This document shows positions 15,861 through 24,747 of a stretch of 64,000 nucleotides of DNA, piece after piece (position 1 is the stretch's first letter; each line of letters starts with the position of its first letter). The translations under genes and the position numbers were made by a program. Under the pieces are notes generated by a model. The model saw only the letters and a list, made by a program, of their open reading frames with translations. It made no database searches and was not told the origin of the DNA. Source of the DNA: DASQMT01 sp963839615 (lineage in GTDB: Bacteria; Actinomycetota; Thermoleophilia; Solirubrobacterales; Solirubrobacteraceae). The stretch spans positions 62,001-126,000 of the forward strand of contig CAWIVY010000003.1 of NCBI GenBank assembly GCA_963839615.1, written 5' to 3'.

Positions 15861-17549
15861 ATGCCCGCACACGACGTTCTGATCATCGGCGCCGGCCTGG
15901 CCGGCCAGCGGGCCGCCCTGGCGGCCGCCGAAGCGGGCGCGACCGTGGCGATCATGTCCAAGGTCCACCCCGTCCGGTCGCATTCCAACGCCGCCGCGGG
16001 CGGCATCAACGCCGCGCTCAACCCGGACGACTCGTGGGAGTCGCACGCCTTCGACACGGTCAAGGGCTCGGACTACCTCGGCGACCAGGACGCGATCGAG
16101 ATCATGTGCCGGGAGGCGCCGGGCGAGGTGCTCTGGCTCGAGCACCGCGGCGTGACGTTCCACCGCAATCCCGAGGGCAGGCTCGGCACGCGCGCCTTCG
16201 GCGGCGCCTCGGCCGCGCGCACGTACTACGTCGCCGACATCACGGGCCAGGCGCTGCTGCACGTGCTCTACGAGCAGCTGATGAAGTTCCACGCGCAGAT
16301 CGACCGCTACGAGGAGTGGTTCGTGACCGCGCTCGTGCAGGACGACGACGGCAACTGCTGCGGCGCCGTCGCGCGCAACATCCGCGACGGCAAGATGGAG
16401 CTGTTCGGCGCGAAGTCGACGATCCAGGCATCCGGCGGCGCCGGCCAGTGCTTCAAGCCGACGACGAACGCGCTGATCTGCACAGGCGACGGGATCGCGC
16501 AGTCCTTCCGCATCGGCGCGCCGCTGATGGACATGGAGATGATCCAGTACCACCCGACCACGCTGGCCGGGAACGGGATCCTGATCACCGAGGGCGCGCG
16601 CGGCGAGGGCGCGCACCTGTACAACGCGCAGGGCGAGCGCTTCATGGAGAAGTACGCCCCGAACAAGATGGAGCTCGCGTCGCGCGACGTCGTCAGCCGC
16701 TCCGAGCAGACCGAGATCGACGAGGGCCGCGGCTTCCCCGACGGCACCGTCGCGCTCGACATCACGAAGGTGCCGCGCAAGCGCACGCTCGAGGCGCTGC
16801 GCGAGATCGTCAACATCGGCCGCGACTTCGCCGGCGTCGACATCACGCGCGAGCCGATCCACATCAAGCCCGGCTGCCACTACATCATGGGCGGCGTCAA
16901 GACCGACGTCTGGGGCGCGACCGAGATCCCCGGGCTGTACGCAGCGGGCGAGGTCGCCTGCGTGTCCGTCCACGGCGGCAACCGGCTCGGCGCGAACTCG
17001 CTGCTGGACACGCTGATCTTCGGCCGGCGCTCCGGCGAGCACGCCGCGGAGCGCGCGACCGGGATGAGCGCGCCGCGCCCCTCGGAGGCCGCGCTCGCCG
17101 ACGAGCGGCGCATGATCGAGGAGATCGTCGGCCGCGAGCCGGGCGGGCGCCGCATCTCCGAGATCAAGGACGAGCTCGGCACGATGATGAACGAGAAGTG
17201 CGCCGTCTTCCGCACGCAGGAGGGGCTCACGGAGGCACACGAGACGATCCGCCGGCTCAAGGAGGAGGCGTCGGTGGCCGCGATCGACGACCGTGGCACC
17301 GTCTTCAACCAGGACGTGCTCGGCGCGATCGAGCTCGGGTACATGCTCGACGTGGCCGAATGCAATGTGATCGGCGCGCTCGAGCGCAAGGAGTCGCGCG
17401 GCGCCCAGTACCGGCTCGACTTCCCCGAGCGCAACGACGCCGAGTGGCTCAAGCACATCAACCTGTCGCTCAACGGCGCCGACGTCCCGAAGATCTCGTA
17501 CTCGCCCGTGACCATGACCCAGTGGGAGCCGCAGGAGCGCACGTACTGA
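15861..17549 (+). CDS. sdhA: Succinate dehydrogenase / fumarate reductase flavoprotein subunit
   Basis: 562 residues. FAD-binding GAGLAGQRAALAAAEAG is at the N-terminus. The covalent-flavin region is SKVHPVRSHSNAAAGGINAAL, with the His in RSHS. Substrate and active-site segments are QYHPTTL, TEGARGEGA, PGCHYIMGGV and GGNRLGANSLLD. It oxidises succinate to fumarate, or the reverse, on the cytoplasmic face. It lacks a Tat signal, unlike periplasmic methylmenaquinol:fumarate reductases of related architecture. The next gene starts inside its stop codon (TGATG). Confidence 0.95.
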   Translation: MPAHDVLIIGAGLAGQRAALAAAEAGATVAIMSKVHPVRSHSNAAAGGINAALNPDDSWESHAFDTVKGSDYLGDQDAIEIMCREAPGEVLWLEHRGVTFHRNPEGRLGTRAFGGASAARTYYVADITGQALLHVLYEQLMKFHAQIDRYEEWFVTALVQDDDGNCCGAVARNIRDGKMELFGAKSTIQASGGAGQCFKPTTNALICTGDGIAQSFRIGAPLMDMEMIQYHPTTLAGNGILITEGARGEGAHLYNAQGERFMEKYAPNKMELASRDVVSRSEQTEIDEGRGFPDGTVALDITKVPRKRTLEALREIVNIGRDFAGVDITREPIHIKPGCHYIMGGVKTDVWGATEIPGLYAAGEVACVSVHGGNRLGANSLLDTLIFGRRSGEHAAERATGMSAPRPSEAALADERRMIEEIVGREPGGRRISEIKDELGTMMNEKCAVFRTQEGLTEAHETIRRLKEEASVAAIDDRGTVFNQDVLGAIELGYMLDVAECNVIGALERKESRGAQYRLDFPERNDAEWLKHINLSLNGADVPKISYSPVTMTQWEPQERTY

Positions 17550-18652
17550 TGAGCGACTACACGCTGAGACTCCGCCGCTACTCCCCCGAGACGGGCGAGG
17601 CCCCGTACTGGGAGGACTTCCAGGTCGACCTCGACGGGCACCGCTCCGTCCTGGACGGCATCCTCCAGGCCAAGGACCGCACCGACGCCTCGATCGGCAT
17701 CCGCTGCTCCTGCCGGGCCGCGATCTGCGGCTCCTGCGGCGTGCGCATCAACGGCAAGCCGAACCTCGCCTGCCACATGCACCTCGACCACGCCGCCGAG
17801 AACGCGATCGACGGCGTGATCATCGTCGAGCCGATGGGCAACATGCCGGTGATCAAGGACCTGATCGTCGACATGGACGCGGTCCACTGGAAGAAGATGC
17901 AGCGCGTCACCCCGTGGCTGCTGCCCGCCGGCGACGCGCCCGAGCGCGAGTACATCGTGCCGCCCGAGTCGATGATCGACGTCACGCAGACGATGGCCTG
18001 CATCCAGTGCGGCGCCTGCGTCTCGGATTGCCTCTCGATGGAGGTCGACCCGCTCTTCATCGGCCCCGCGGCGCTCGCCAAGGCGTACCGCTTCGTCGGC
18101 GACCCGCGCGACGGCCAGCAGTACGAGCGCCTCAAGGACCTCGCCGAGGACCCGCACGGGATCTACGACTGCACGCACTGCTTCAACTGCATCGAGGCGT
18201 GCCCCAAGGGTGTCGCGCCGATGAGCCAGATCATGCGCCTGCGCCGGATCGCCGGCGACGACCACGAGATCAACGACCGCAACAACGGTCACCGGCACGA
18301 GCGCGCCTTCGTCAAGAACATCGAGCGCAACGGGCTGCTGCACGAGGCCGACCTGCTGCCCGACTCCTACGGCGGCAAGTTCCACCCGCGCGCGGTGCCC
18401 GAGCTCGTCGGCTCGCTGCCCGTGATCCTGAAGGCGCTGCGCACGGGCAAGGTGACGCCCCGCAAGGCGCTGACGCATGCGCACAAGGCGCCCGACGAGG
18501 TCAAGCGAATCTTCAAGCACGTCCACGACAAGGAGGAGCGCTACGAGCTCAACCTGTACGTCGTCGGCGAAGAGGATGAACCGGGCGAGAGCGCTTCCCA
18601 GGCCGACGCGGCCGGGAGCCACCTGCCCGAAGAGAGGAGCCCGAACCAGTGA
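17549..18652 (+). CDS. sdhB: Succinate dehydrogenase iron-sulfur subunit, long form with extra cysteine
   Basis: 367 residues, about 110 longer than classical SdhB. The [2Fe-2S] site is CSCRAAICGSCG...LAC. Two ferredoxin-like sites follow: CIQCGACVSDC and CTHCFNCIEACPKG. The last has CxxCxxCxxxCP where classical SdhB has CxxxxxCxxxCP. The added cysteine suggests that the S3 centre is [4Fe-4S] and not [3Fe-4S], as described for SdhE-type enzymes. The C-terminal extension is charged and rich in His and Lys. Overlaps on both sides place it in a tight sdhABE operon. Confidence 0.93.
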   Translation: MSDYTLRLRRYSPETGEAPYWEDFQVDLDGHRSVLDGILQAKDRTDASIGIRCSCRAAICGSCGVRINGKPNLACHMHLDHAAENAIDGVIIVEPMGNMPVIKDLIVDMDAVHWKKMQRVTPWLLPAGDAPEREYIVPPESMIDVTQTMACIQCGACVSDCLSMEVDPLFIGPAALAKAYRFVGDPRDGQQYERLKDLAEDPHGIYDCTHCFNCIEACPKGVAPMSQIMRLRRIAGDDHEINDRNNGHRHERAFVKNIERNGLLHEADLLPDSYGGKFHPRAVPELVGSLPVILKALRTGKVTPRKALTHAHKAPDEVKRIFKHVHDKEERYELNLYVVGEEDEPGESASQADAAGSHLPEERSPNQ

Positions 18653-19560
18653 AGGTCGCCTACTGGCCCGGCTGCGTGAGCAGGGGCTTCACCCCCGAGC
18701 TGCACGGGTCGATGGCGAAGGTCGCACCGCTGCTCGACATCGAGCTGGTCGAGCTCGACCGTGCCTGCTGCACCGGCGCCGGCGTGATCGCCGAGCACAA
18801 CCAGGAGCTGGCCGACACGCTCAACGCGCGCACGTTCGCGCTCGCGCAGCAGGTCGAGGGCGCGGACCTGATGATGAACATCTGCTCCACCTGCCAGGGC
18901 GCGCAGTCCGAGTGCCAGGAGCGCCTGGACGCCAACACGGAGTACCGCGACCACGTCAACGACACGCTCGCGGCCGAGGGCCTGACCTACGAGAAGGGCA
19001 TCACCAACAAGCACTTCCTCTGGCTGATGATCGAGGAGATCGGGCTCGACGCGATCGTCGCGAAGGTCACGCGCCCGCTGACCGACCTGCGCATCGGCCC
19101 CTTCTACGGCTGCTACATCGTGCGCCCGACCGACCGGCTGGGGATCGACCGCGCACACCCGCGCGACACGTACCTGCAGCAGCTGATCGAGGCGCTCGGC
19201 GGCACCGTCGTCGACTACGCCGGCCAGTACAAGTGCTGCGGCTTCCCGATCATCACGATGAACAAGGAGGCGTCGCTCAAGCAGGCGGGCCGCCACCTCG
19301 GCGACGCGGTCGACGCGGACGCGGACTGCCTCGTGACGCCGTGCCCGCTCTGCCACCTCAACCTCGACCTGCAGCAGCCGCTCGCCGAGCAGGTCGTCGG
19401 CCGGCAGCTCGCCATGCCCGTCCTGCACCTGCCGCAGATGGTCGGGCTCGCCTTCGGGCTGAGCCCGAAGGAGCTCGGGTTGTCCAGGCACGTGGTGCGC
19501 CCCACATCGGTGATCGATTGGTCGACCTCTGTGGTCGCCGCCGTCCCGAGCGCCGCGTAG
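18649..19560 (+). CDS. sdhE: SdhE-type / HdrB-like CCG-domain subunit
   Basis: 303 residues with two cysteine-rich CCG-type modules like heterodisulfide reductase subunit B. The first has WPGCVSR, RACCTGAG and CSTCQG; the second has YGCYIV, YKCCGFPI and CPLCH. In non-classical (type E) succinate:quinone reductases this subunit replaces the SdhC/D membrane anchors and is thought to touch the quinone pool. No sdhC or sdhD gene is present here. Start is GTG, overlapping the sdhB stop (GTGA). Confidence 0.9.
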   Translation: MKVAYWPGCVSRGFTPELHGSMAKVAPLLDIELVELDRACCTGAGVIAEHNQELADTLNARTFALAQQVEGADLMMNICSTCQGAQSECQERLDANTEYRDHVNDTLAAEGLTYEKGITNKHFLWLMIEEIGLDAIVAKVTRPLTDLRIGPFYGCYIVRPTDRLGIDRAHPRDTYLQQLIEALGGTVVDYAGQYKCCGFPIITMNKEASLKQAGRHLGDAVDADADCLVTPCPLCHLNLDLQQPLAEQVVGRQLAMPVLHLPQMVGLAFGLSPKELGLSRHVVRPTSVIDWSTSVVAAVPSAA

Positions 19561-20831
19561 CGCGCTACGCCTGGCCCGCCGGGCTGGGCGCGGCATGGCT
19601 TGCCTGGTACGGCGCCGAGTCGCTGCGCCACCGGCGCGAGAGCGGCCACGGCTATGACCTGCGCGGCGAGGTCGATATCCGCACGGACGGGTTCCTGCGC
19701 GCCGCCGAGGCGCTGACCGGCGCGCCGGTCTCGCTGGGCAACGAGGTCGAGCTGCTGATCAACGGGGACCGGATCTTCCCCTGCTACCTGCGCACGATCC
19801 GCGAGGCGCAGAAGACGCTCTGCCTGCTCACCTACGTCTACTGGCGCGGCGAGATCGCGCACGACGTCGCCGACGCGCTCTGCGAGCGCGCCGCGGCGGG
19901 GGTCGAGTGCAACGTGATCATCGACGCGGTCGGCGGCATGAAGCTCGAGCACGAGCTGACCGAGCGGATGGTCGAGGCCGGCGTCAAGGTGCGCCGCTTC
20001 CGCCCGCCGAAGCCGTACGCGGCCAAGCGCCTGGCCAACCGCACGCACCGCAAGATCCTCGTCGCCGACGGGCGCGTCGGGCTGACCGGCGGGGTCGGGA
20101 TCGCGGAGGAGTGGACCGGCAACGCCGAGGACCCGGACCACTGGCGCGACACGCACGTGCGCGTCGAGGGCCCGGTCGTGCGCGGCCTGTTCGGGGCGTT
20201 CGCCGAGAACTGGCTCGAGGCGACCGGCGAGGTGCTCGCCGGACCGGAGTACCTGCCCGAGATCGAGGGCGGGCGCGACGGCGGGCCGATGATGCTCGTC
20301 CGGTCCAGCGCCGGGGTCGGCGACTCGAACGTCGAGGCGCTCTACTACCTCGCCATCGCAGCCGCGAAGGAGTCGATCGACCTCACCGCGGCCTACTTCG
20401 TCCCCCGCCCGGCGTTCACCGAGGCGCTCCAGGACGCGGCCGAGCGCGGCGTGCGGGTGCGCGTGCTCGTGCCGGGCTCGAACATCGACAAGCCGCCGGT
20501 CTGGGTCGCGGGCCGCGCCTCCTACGACGAGCTCGTGGGGGCCGGCGTCGAGGTCTACGAGTACCAGCCCACGATGCTGCACGCCAAGACCATGACCATC
20601 GACGGCTGCTGGTCGGCGGTCGGCTCCGCGAACTTCGACAACCGCTCGTTCCAGCTCAATGACGAGGCGACGCTGTGCGTCAGCTCCGAAGCCTTCGCGA
20701 ACGAGCTGACGGAGCAGTTCGAGCGCGATCTCGCGGTCTCCGACCGGATCGCGCCCGAGCGCTGGCTGAGCCGCGGCCCGCTCCAGCGCGCCGGCGAGTC
20801 GGTGCTCAAGCTGGCGCGGCGCGAGCTGTGA
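19518..20831 (+). CDS. Phospholipase D family protein, cardiolipin synthase-like
   Basis: About 437 residues if translation starts at TTG 19518; the true start is uncertain because no in-frame ATG or GTG lies near the N-terminus. A single hydrophobic stretch near the start may anchor it. Two HKD motifs are present, HRKILVADG and HAKTMTIDG, each followed by the GG/GS..N pattern (LTGG; VGSANFDNRS) typical of bacterial cardiolipin synthases. It would condense phospholipids into cardiolipin or act as a related transphosphatidylase. The assumed start overlaps sdhE by 43 bases; the 3-prime end overlaps the next gene by 4 (GTGA). Confidence 0.82.
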   Translation: MVDLCGRRRPERRVARYAWPAGLGAAWLAWYGAESLRHRRESGHGYDLRGEVDIRTDGFLRAAEALTGAPVSLGNEVELLINGDRIFPCYLRTIREAQKTLCLLTYVYWRGEIAHDVADALCERAAAGVECNVIIDAVGGMKLEHELTERMVEAGVKVRRFRPPKPYAAKRLANRTHRKILVADGRVGLTGGVGIAEEWTGNAEDPDHWRDTHVRVEGPVVRGLFGAFAENWLEATGEVLAGPEYLPEIEGGRDGGPMMLVRSSAGVGDSNVEALYYLAIAAAKESIDLTAAYFVPRPAFTEALQDAAERGVRVRVLVPGSNIDKPPVWVAGRASYDELVGAGVEVYEYQPTMLHAKTMTIDGCWSAVGSANFDNRSFQLNDEATLCVSSEAFANELTEQFERDLAVSDRIAPERWLSRGPLQRAGESVLKLARREL

Positions 20832-21433
20832 CCGAGCTCGAGCTCGAGACCCCGCACGGCCCGGCGCGGGCGCACCTGCATCCCGTCGAGGAGCCGCGCG
20901 GCGCGCTCCTGCTCGGCCACGGCGCGGGTGGCGGCGTGGCCGCGCGCGATCTCGTCGCGGCCACCCAGGCGGCGCAGGCGGCCGGGCTCAGCGTGGCGCT
21001 GGTCGAGCAGCCCTACCGCGTGGCCGGGCGCCGCTCGCCCGCCCCTGCGCACCAGCTCGACACGGCGTGGACGGCGGTGGTCGCGCGGCTGCGCGACGGC
21101 GAGCTGCGCGAGCTCCCGCTGATCGCCGGCGGGCGGTCGTCCGGCGCCCGCGTCGCGTGCCGCACCGCCGCCGCGACCGGCGCCGCCGGCGTGCTCTGCC
21201 TCGCGTTCCCCCTGCACGCGCCCGGGCGGCCCGAGTCGAGCCGCCAGTCCGAGCTCGACGCCGTCGCGGTCCCGGTCCTGGTCGTGCAGGGGGCGAGCGA
21301 CCCGTTCGGGATGCCCGCCGGCGGGCCGGGGCGGGAGATCGTCGTGGTGCCCGGGAACCACAGCCTCAAGGGCGACCTCGAGGCGGTCGAGAACGCGGTG
21401 CGGGACTGGCTCACACGTCAACTGCGGCATTGA
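20828..21433 (+). CDS. Alpha/beta hydrolase, KANL3/Tex30-like family
   Basis: 201 residues from a GTG that overlaps the stop of the PLD gene. Landmarks are LLLGHGAGGG (oxyanion region), the nucleophile elbow GGRSSGAR, ASDPFG (acid) and PGNHSLKG (His), a full Ser-Asp-His triad. The short length and the GHGAGGG motif fit the Tex30/KANL3 dienelactone-hydrolase-like group. Substrate unknown. Coupling to a PLD enzyme could hint at lipid metabolism. Confidence 0.83.
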   Translation: MTELELETPHGPARAHLHPVEEPRGALLLGHGAGGGVAARDLVAATQAAQAAGLSVALVEQPYRVAGRRSPAPAHQLDTAWTAVVARLRDGELRELPLIAGGRSSGARVACRTAAATGAAGVLCLAFPLHAPGRPESSRQSELDAVAVPVLVVQGASDPFGMPAGGPGREIVVVPGNHSLKGDLEAVENAVRDWLTRQLRH

Positions 21434-21462
21434 TGGAGGGCCCGTTCGGCACCCCGGGGCAG

Positions 21463-21508
21463 CGAACGTCGGTGAGTGGCCCCTATGCGGGGTACTGAGC
21501 GACGTTCG
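21463..21508. terminator. Long imperfect hairpin between convergent genes
   Basis: CGAACGTCG (21463-21471) pairs with CGACGTTCG (21500-21508). Inside, AGT pairs with ACT and CCCC with GGGG around a 5-base loop. The whole 46-base element folds into one rod with small internal loops. It lies between the converging hydrolase and transporter genes and could stop transcription from both sides. There is no T-run. The rest of the 21434-21544 gap shows nothing else. Confidence 0.45.
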
Positions 21509-21544
21509 GGGCGATCGCCGCGGGCCGCCGTCTCGATCCGGACC

Positions 21545-22450
21545 CTAGGGTGGCGGGGCGATCGGGCCGCGCTCGCCGGCCGGCGCGCCGTGCGTCTGGA
21601 TCAGGATCGCGCCGATCACGACCGCGCCGCCGACGAGCGTGGCCGTCCCCGGCCGCTCGCTCAGTGCCAGCCAGACCCAGAGCGGGCCGAGCACGACCTC
21701 GAGCAGCGTGATCAGGGCGACCTGCGCGGCCGGGATCAGGCGGGCGCCGATCGTGAGCAGCGCCAGGCCGAGGCCGATCTGCCCGCCGCCGAGCAGCGCG
21801 AGCCACCCGACATCGGCACCGCCGATCTCCCCCGGGCTCGCGAGCGGCACGAACGCCACGAGCAGGAAGAGCTGCGAGAGGCACGTCGCCGGCGCCATCG
21901 AGACGTCGCGGCGGTGGCGCGTGATCACCAGCGCGAGCGCGAAGGCGAACGCCATCACGAGCGCGAGGCCGTCGCCGGCCAGGTCGCCGCCCCCCGGCGC
22001 GCCGAGCATCAGCGCCACGCCGCCGAGCGCGACCACCATCGCGACGACGCTGCGCCGCGTGACGGGCTCGCCCAGCAGCACGCGGGCCAGCACCGCCGCG
22101 AGCACGGGCGAGATCGCCTGGATGAACAGGACGCGCGCGACGGTCGTGTGGTTCAGCGCCGCGATGAACGCGCCCGACGCGGTGGCGAGGCAGAGCGCGA
22201 GGCCGACGCCGGCGATCCCGATCGAGCGACAGGCATCCAGGACCCGGCCGCGCTCGGCGATCGCGACGTAGAGCATCAGGGCGAACGCGGCGAACAGCGC
22301 GCGGCCGGCGAGCTGGGTCCAGACGTCGAGCGTGAGCTGACGCTGAAGCAGGCCCGCGGACGACCACGCCACCGCCGCGAGCGCGACGCAGACCTGCCCG
22401 CGGCGTTCCCGCGCGGGCTGGTCGAGCGGGGCTGCGGTCGCCATCACCAT
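21545..22450 (-). CDS. EamA/DMT-superfamily transporter
   Basis: 301 residues from ATG 22450; ATG 22444 is equally possible. Ten hydrophobic helices lie in two repeats: AWSSAGLLQRQL...LNHTTVARVLFIQAISPVLAAVLARVLLGE (first EamA repeat, described in part) and IGARLIPAAQVALITLLEVVLGPLW (second, described in part). It is an inner-membrane exporter or importer of metabolites such as amino acids; the substrate cannot be read. A -10-like TAGCCT stands 10 nt before the first ATG. Confidence 0.87.
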   Translation of the reverse strand: MVMATAAPLDQPARERRGQVCVALAAVAWSSAGLLQRQLTLDVWTQLAGRALFAAFALMLYVAIAERGRVLDACRSIGIAGVGLALCLATASGAFIAALNHTTVARVLFIQAISPVLAAVLARVLLGEPVTRRSVVAMVVALGGVALMLGAPGGGDLAGDGLALVMAFAFALALVITRHRRDVSMAPATCLSQLFLLVAFVPLASPGEIGGADVGWLALLGGGQIGLGLALLTIGARLIPAAQVALITLLEVVLGPLWVWLALSERPGTATLVGGAVVIGAILIQTHGAPAGERGPIAPPP

Positions 22451-22460
22451 CAGCCGCGGA

Positions 22461-22509
22461 AGGCTAGACCCCAAACGAGGGCGGGATCCTCGCGGACCGC
22501 CGCCCTCGT
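22461..22509 (-). promoter_or_regulatory. Promoter and inverted-repeat operator candidate of the DMT gene
   Basis: On the minus strand, TAGCCT (22466-22461) is a plausible -10 element. Upstream, ACGAGGGCGG (22475-22484) and CCGCCCTCGT (22500-22509) form perfect 10-bp arms around a 15-base spacer. The repeat would cover the -20 to -50 zone, where a regulator could bind. The remainder of the divergent 22451-22668 gap holds a good GGAGG ribosome site for the downstream plus-strand gene. Confidence 0.45.
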
Positions 22510-22668
22510 GATCGCTCGGCACCCAGATGCCCGTCCGGGGTGAAGCTGTTACCTGCGTCACCCGATCGCCCGCCACCCAAACGTCGCTTGATCCGCAACT
22601 TGCGTTCTGGGCAGAATCGGCCTGCCGTGGATCGCCGTAGAGCTCAGCAGCGATAGGAGGCCCCCCAG

Positions 22669-24720
22669 ATGATCGTGGTCTACGTCCACGGCAACGGCAA
22701 CAAGGTTCGCGAGGACCTGCTCAAGCTCCAGTGGGACCAGGCGCTTTTCGGCTTTGACATGGGCTCGGGAACGCGCATGGCGTATTGGGCGCCGCTGCTG
22801 CATCCACAGCCGCTTCCCGACCCGGAGTTCGACGAGGCCGAGCAACTCGCTCCGGACGTGCCGGGAGCGCCCGAGGCGCTCGTCGAGGCGGCGGTCGAGG
22901 CTGCCGCCGCGGACGCGCCCGCGGCGGGGCTCGAGGGGTACGCGCGCGAGATGGCCTACACGGCCGAGGCGGTCGTCGAAGGCGAGCAGCTCGCCGAGGC
23001 CGGCCACGGCGCCGAGGTGCTGCTGCTGCCCCGCGCCGCGCGGACCCGCATCTTCGAGCAGCTGGTCAAGGTCACGTTCCGGGACGTCCACGCGTACTTC
23101 TTCCGCGGCTTTGCGGAGCGGATGCGCGCCGTCGTGCGCGCGGCGATCGCCGGCATCGATGAGCCGTTCGTGCTCGTATCGCACAGCCTCGGCACGATCA
23201 TCGCCTACGACGTGCTCCGCGAGGAGGCGAGCCGCTCGCTCGAAATCCCGCTGTTCGTGACCGTGGGATCGCCCCTCGGGGTGCAGGAGATCCAGGACCT
23301 GGTCGCCCAGCCGCTGGAGGTGCCGGCCGGTGTCGGCGCCTGGCTGAACGCGTCGGATTTCCGCGACGTGGTCGCGCTCGACCACACGCTCAAGCCGGAG
23401 TACGCGCCCCCGGACCGCTGCACGGACCTGATCGTCGACAACTCCAGCGCCAACCATCACGGGATCCGCGAGTACCTCGCGGCGGCCGCTGTCCGTGACC
23501 CGATCCTCGCGGCGCTCTCACAGGCGCCAGCCCAGCCCGAGAGCTTCGAGGCGGTGCAGGCCGACGACCAGCTCGCACTCGAGCACGGTCATCTGCTCAC
23601 GAAGCTGCGACCGGCGGTCCGCTACGACAGCCGCGAGCGCTACTTCGCCGACTCGGCCGCGACGATGGTCGAGAACCGCTTCGACGCCGGGCCGATGTCG
23701 GCCTACCGCACGCGATTGCTCCGCGCGGACGGCAGCCTGATCGCGGATGCCGACGGCGCGCTCACGCTCGGCTTCCTGCGCGCGGGCAAGTACGGCGACG
23801 GCAGCGTCGTGAAGGACGACGACCGGCTCGACGCAGGCCCCGAGCCCGTCGCGGATGCGCGCCGGCAGCACGCCGCCGAGGAGCTCTCCAACGTCATCTA
23901 CGGCCGCGTCGCGGCGCGCGCGGGCGGCGGCATCTGGCTCCAGTTCTGGCTCTTCTTCTTCCACAGCGCCAAGGGTCTTCCCGGCGTCTCGGGCGCCGAT
24001 GGGCTGCTCGGCGCGGGCCTGCATCAGGGCGACTGGGAACTCGTCCAGCTCGGGATCCCGAAGCAGCAGCTGGGCAAACCCGAGCCGCGGCCTGACGTCG
24101 CGGTGTTCGCGGCGCACGACTACGCGCACTCGATCGCATGGGACGAGATCGACCGCGAGCCTGACGGCGCCTGGGACATCTACGTCGGGCGGGCGTCGCA
24201 CGCGTCCTACCCGAAGGCCGGTCGCTGGAAGGGCAAGAAGCACGGTCCGTTCTCTTTCGACGTGCTCGACGACGTCGCCGACGGCGGCGGGAGGGAGCGA
24301 CGTCCCCGGATCGAGACGATCAAGCTCGGCGAGCCGGCCTGGGTCGGGTGGCCCGGGCTATGGGGCAGCACGAAGTCCAAGCCTGTCGTCGGCGGCGGGA
24401 GCCCGCGCGGACCGTGGCGGCAGCGCCCGTGGCGCGACCCGGACGGGTTCGCCAAGGATGCGCTTCCGTGGAAGCGCAGCCACGCGCCGGCCCACGAGCT
24501 GGAGGCGATGGTGGTCGCGGCGGAGCCGCCCGCCGTGAGCGTGGGGCGCAAGGGCGGTGACTGGACGATCACGATCGCCATGCCCGCGGGATCGGAGGAC
24601 ACGTGGGCGGGGACGCTGACGCTGGCCGCGAACGGAACGGGCGACGCCGGGCCGCAGCTGTGGCTCTACGACGTCAGCCGCCCGGGCCCGGCGCCGTCGG
24701 CCGGCGAGGGCGGTGATTGA
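22669..24720 (+). CDS. Alpha/beta hydrolase fused to a Vps62-like domain
   Basis: 683 residues from an ATG with GGAGG 8-9 bases upstream. The N-terminal part (about 1-290) begins VVYVHGNGNK and has the nucleophile elbow SHSLG (S173), so it is lipase/PGAP1-like. The C-terminal part (about 370-570) has HQGDWELVQLGI, FAAHDYAHSIAW and YVGRASHASYPKAG, which match the Vps62/DUF946 pattern seen in plant and fungal proteins and some bacteria. The last 60 residues may form a small beta domain. No signal peptide is seen, so it probably acts in the cytoplasm. Function unknown; lipid-related chemistry is a guess. Confidence 0.7.
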   Translation: MIVVYVHGNGNKVREDLLKLQWDQALFGFDMGSGTRMAYWAPLLHPQPLPDPEFDEAEQLAPDVPGAPEALVEAAVEAAAADAPAAGLEGYAREMAYTAEAVVEGEQLAEAGHGAEVLLLPRAARTRIFEQLVKVTFRDVHAYFFRGFAERMRAVVRAAIAGIDEPFVLVSHSLGTIIAYDVLREEASRSLEIPLFVTVGSPLGVQEIQDLVAQPLEVPAGVGAWLNASDFRDVVALDHTLKPEYAPPDRCTDLIVDNSSANHHGIREYLAAAAVRDPILAALSQAPAQPESFEAVQADDQLALEHGHLLTKLRPAVRYDSRERYFADSAATMVENRFDAGPMSAYRTRLLRADGSLIADADGALTLGFLRAGKYGDGSVVKDDDRLDAGPEPVADARRQHAAEELSNVIYGRVAARAGGGIWLQFWLFFFHSAKGLPGVSGADGLLGAGLHQGDWELVQLGIPKQQLGKPEPRPDVAVFAAHDYAHSIAWDEIDREPDGAWDIYVGRASHASYPKAGRWKGKKHGPFSFDVLDDVADGGGRERRPRIETIKLGEPAWVGWPGLWGSTKSKPVVGGGSPRGPWRQRPWRDPDGFAKDALPWKRSHAPAHELEAMVVAAEPPAVSVGRKGGDWTITIAMPAGSEDTWAGTLTLAANGTGDAGPQLWLYDVSRPGPAPSAGEGGD

Positions 24721-24724
24721 CGCG

Positions 24725-24747
24725 GCGCGCGAGCCCTTCCCGCGCGC
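24725..24747. terminator. Bidirectional hairpin between convergent genes
   Basis: GCGCGCG (24725-24731) and CGCGCGC (24741-24747) form a perfect 7-bp stem with a 9-base loop. It fills the 27-base gap between the Vps62-fusion stop and the PBP4 stop and could end both transcripts. Confidence 0.5.

Noticed and set aside
13830..17456. A very long open frame on the minus strand reading through the beta-roll gene and on across sdhA
   Set aside because: The part opposite sdhA has no recognisable domain and the composition of a GC-rich antisense frame. sdhA and the receiver gene are clear genes there, and the beta-roll protein has its own signal peptide at 15398.
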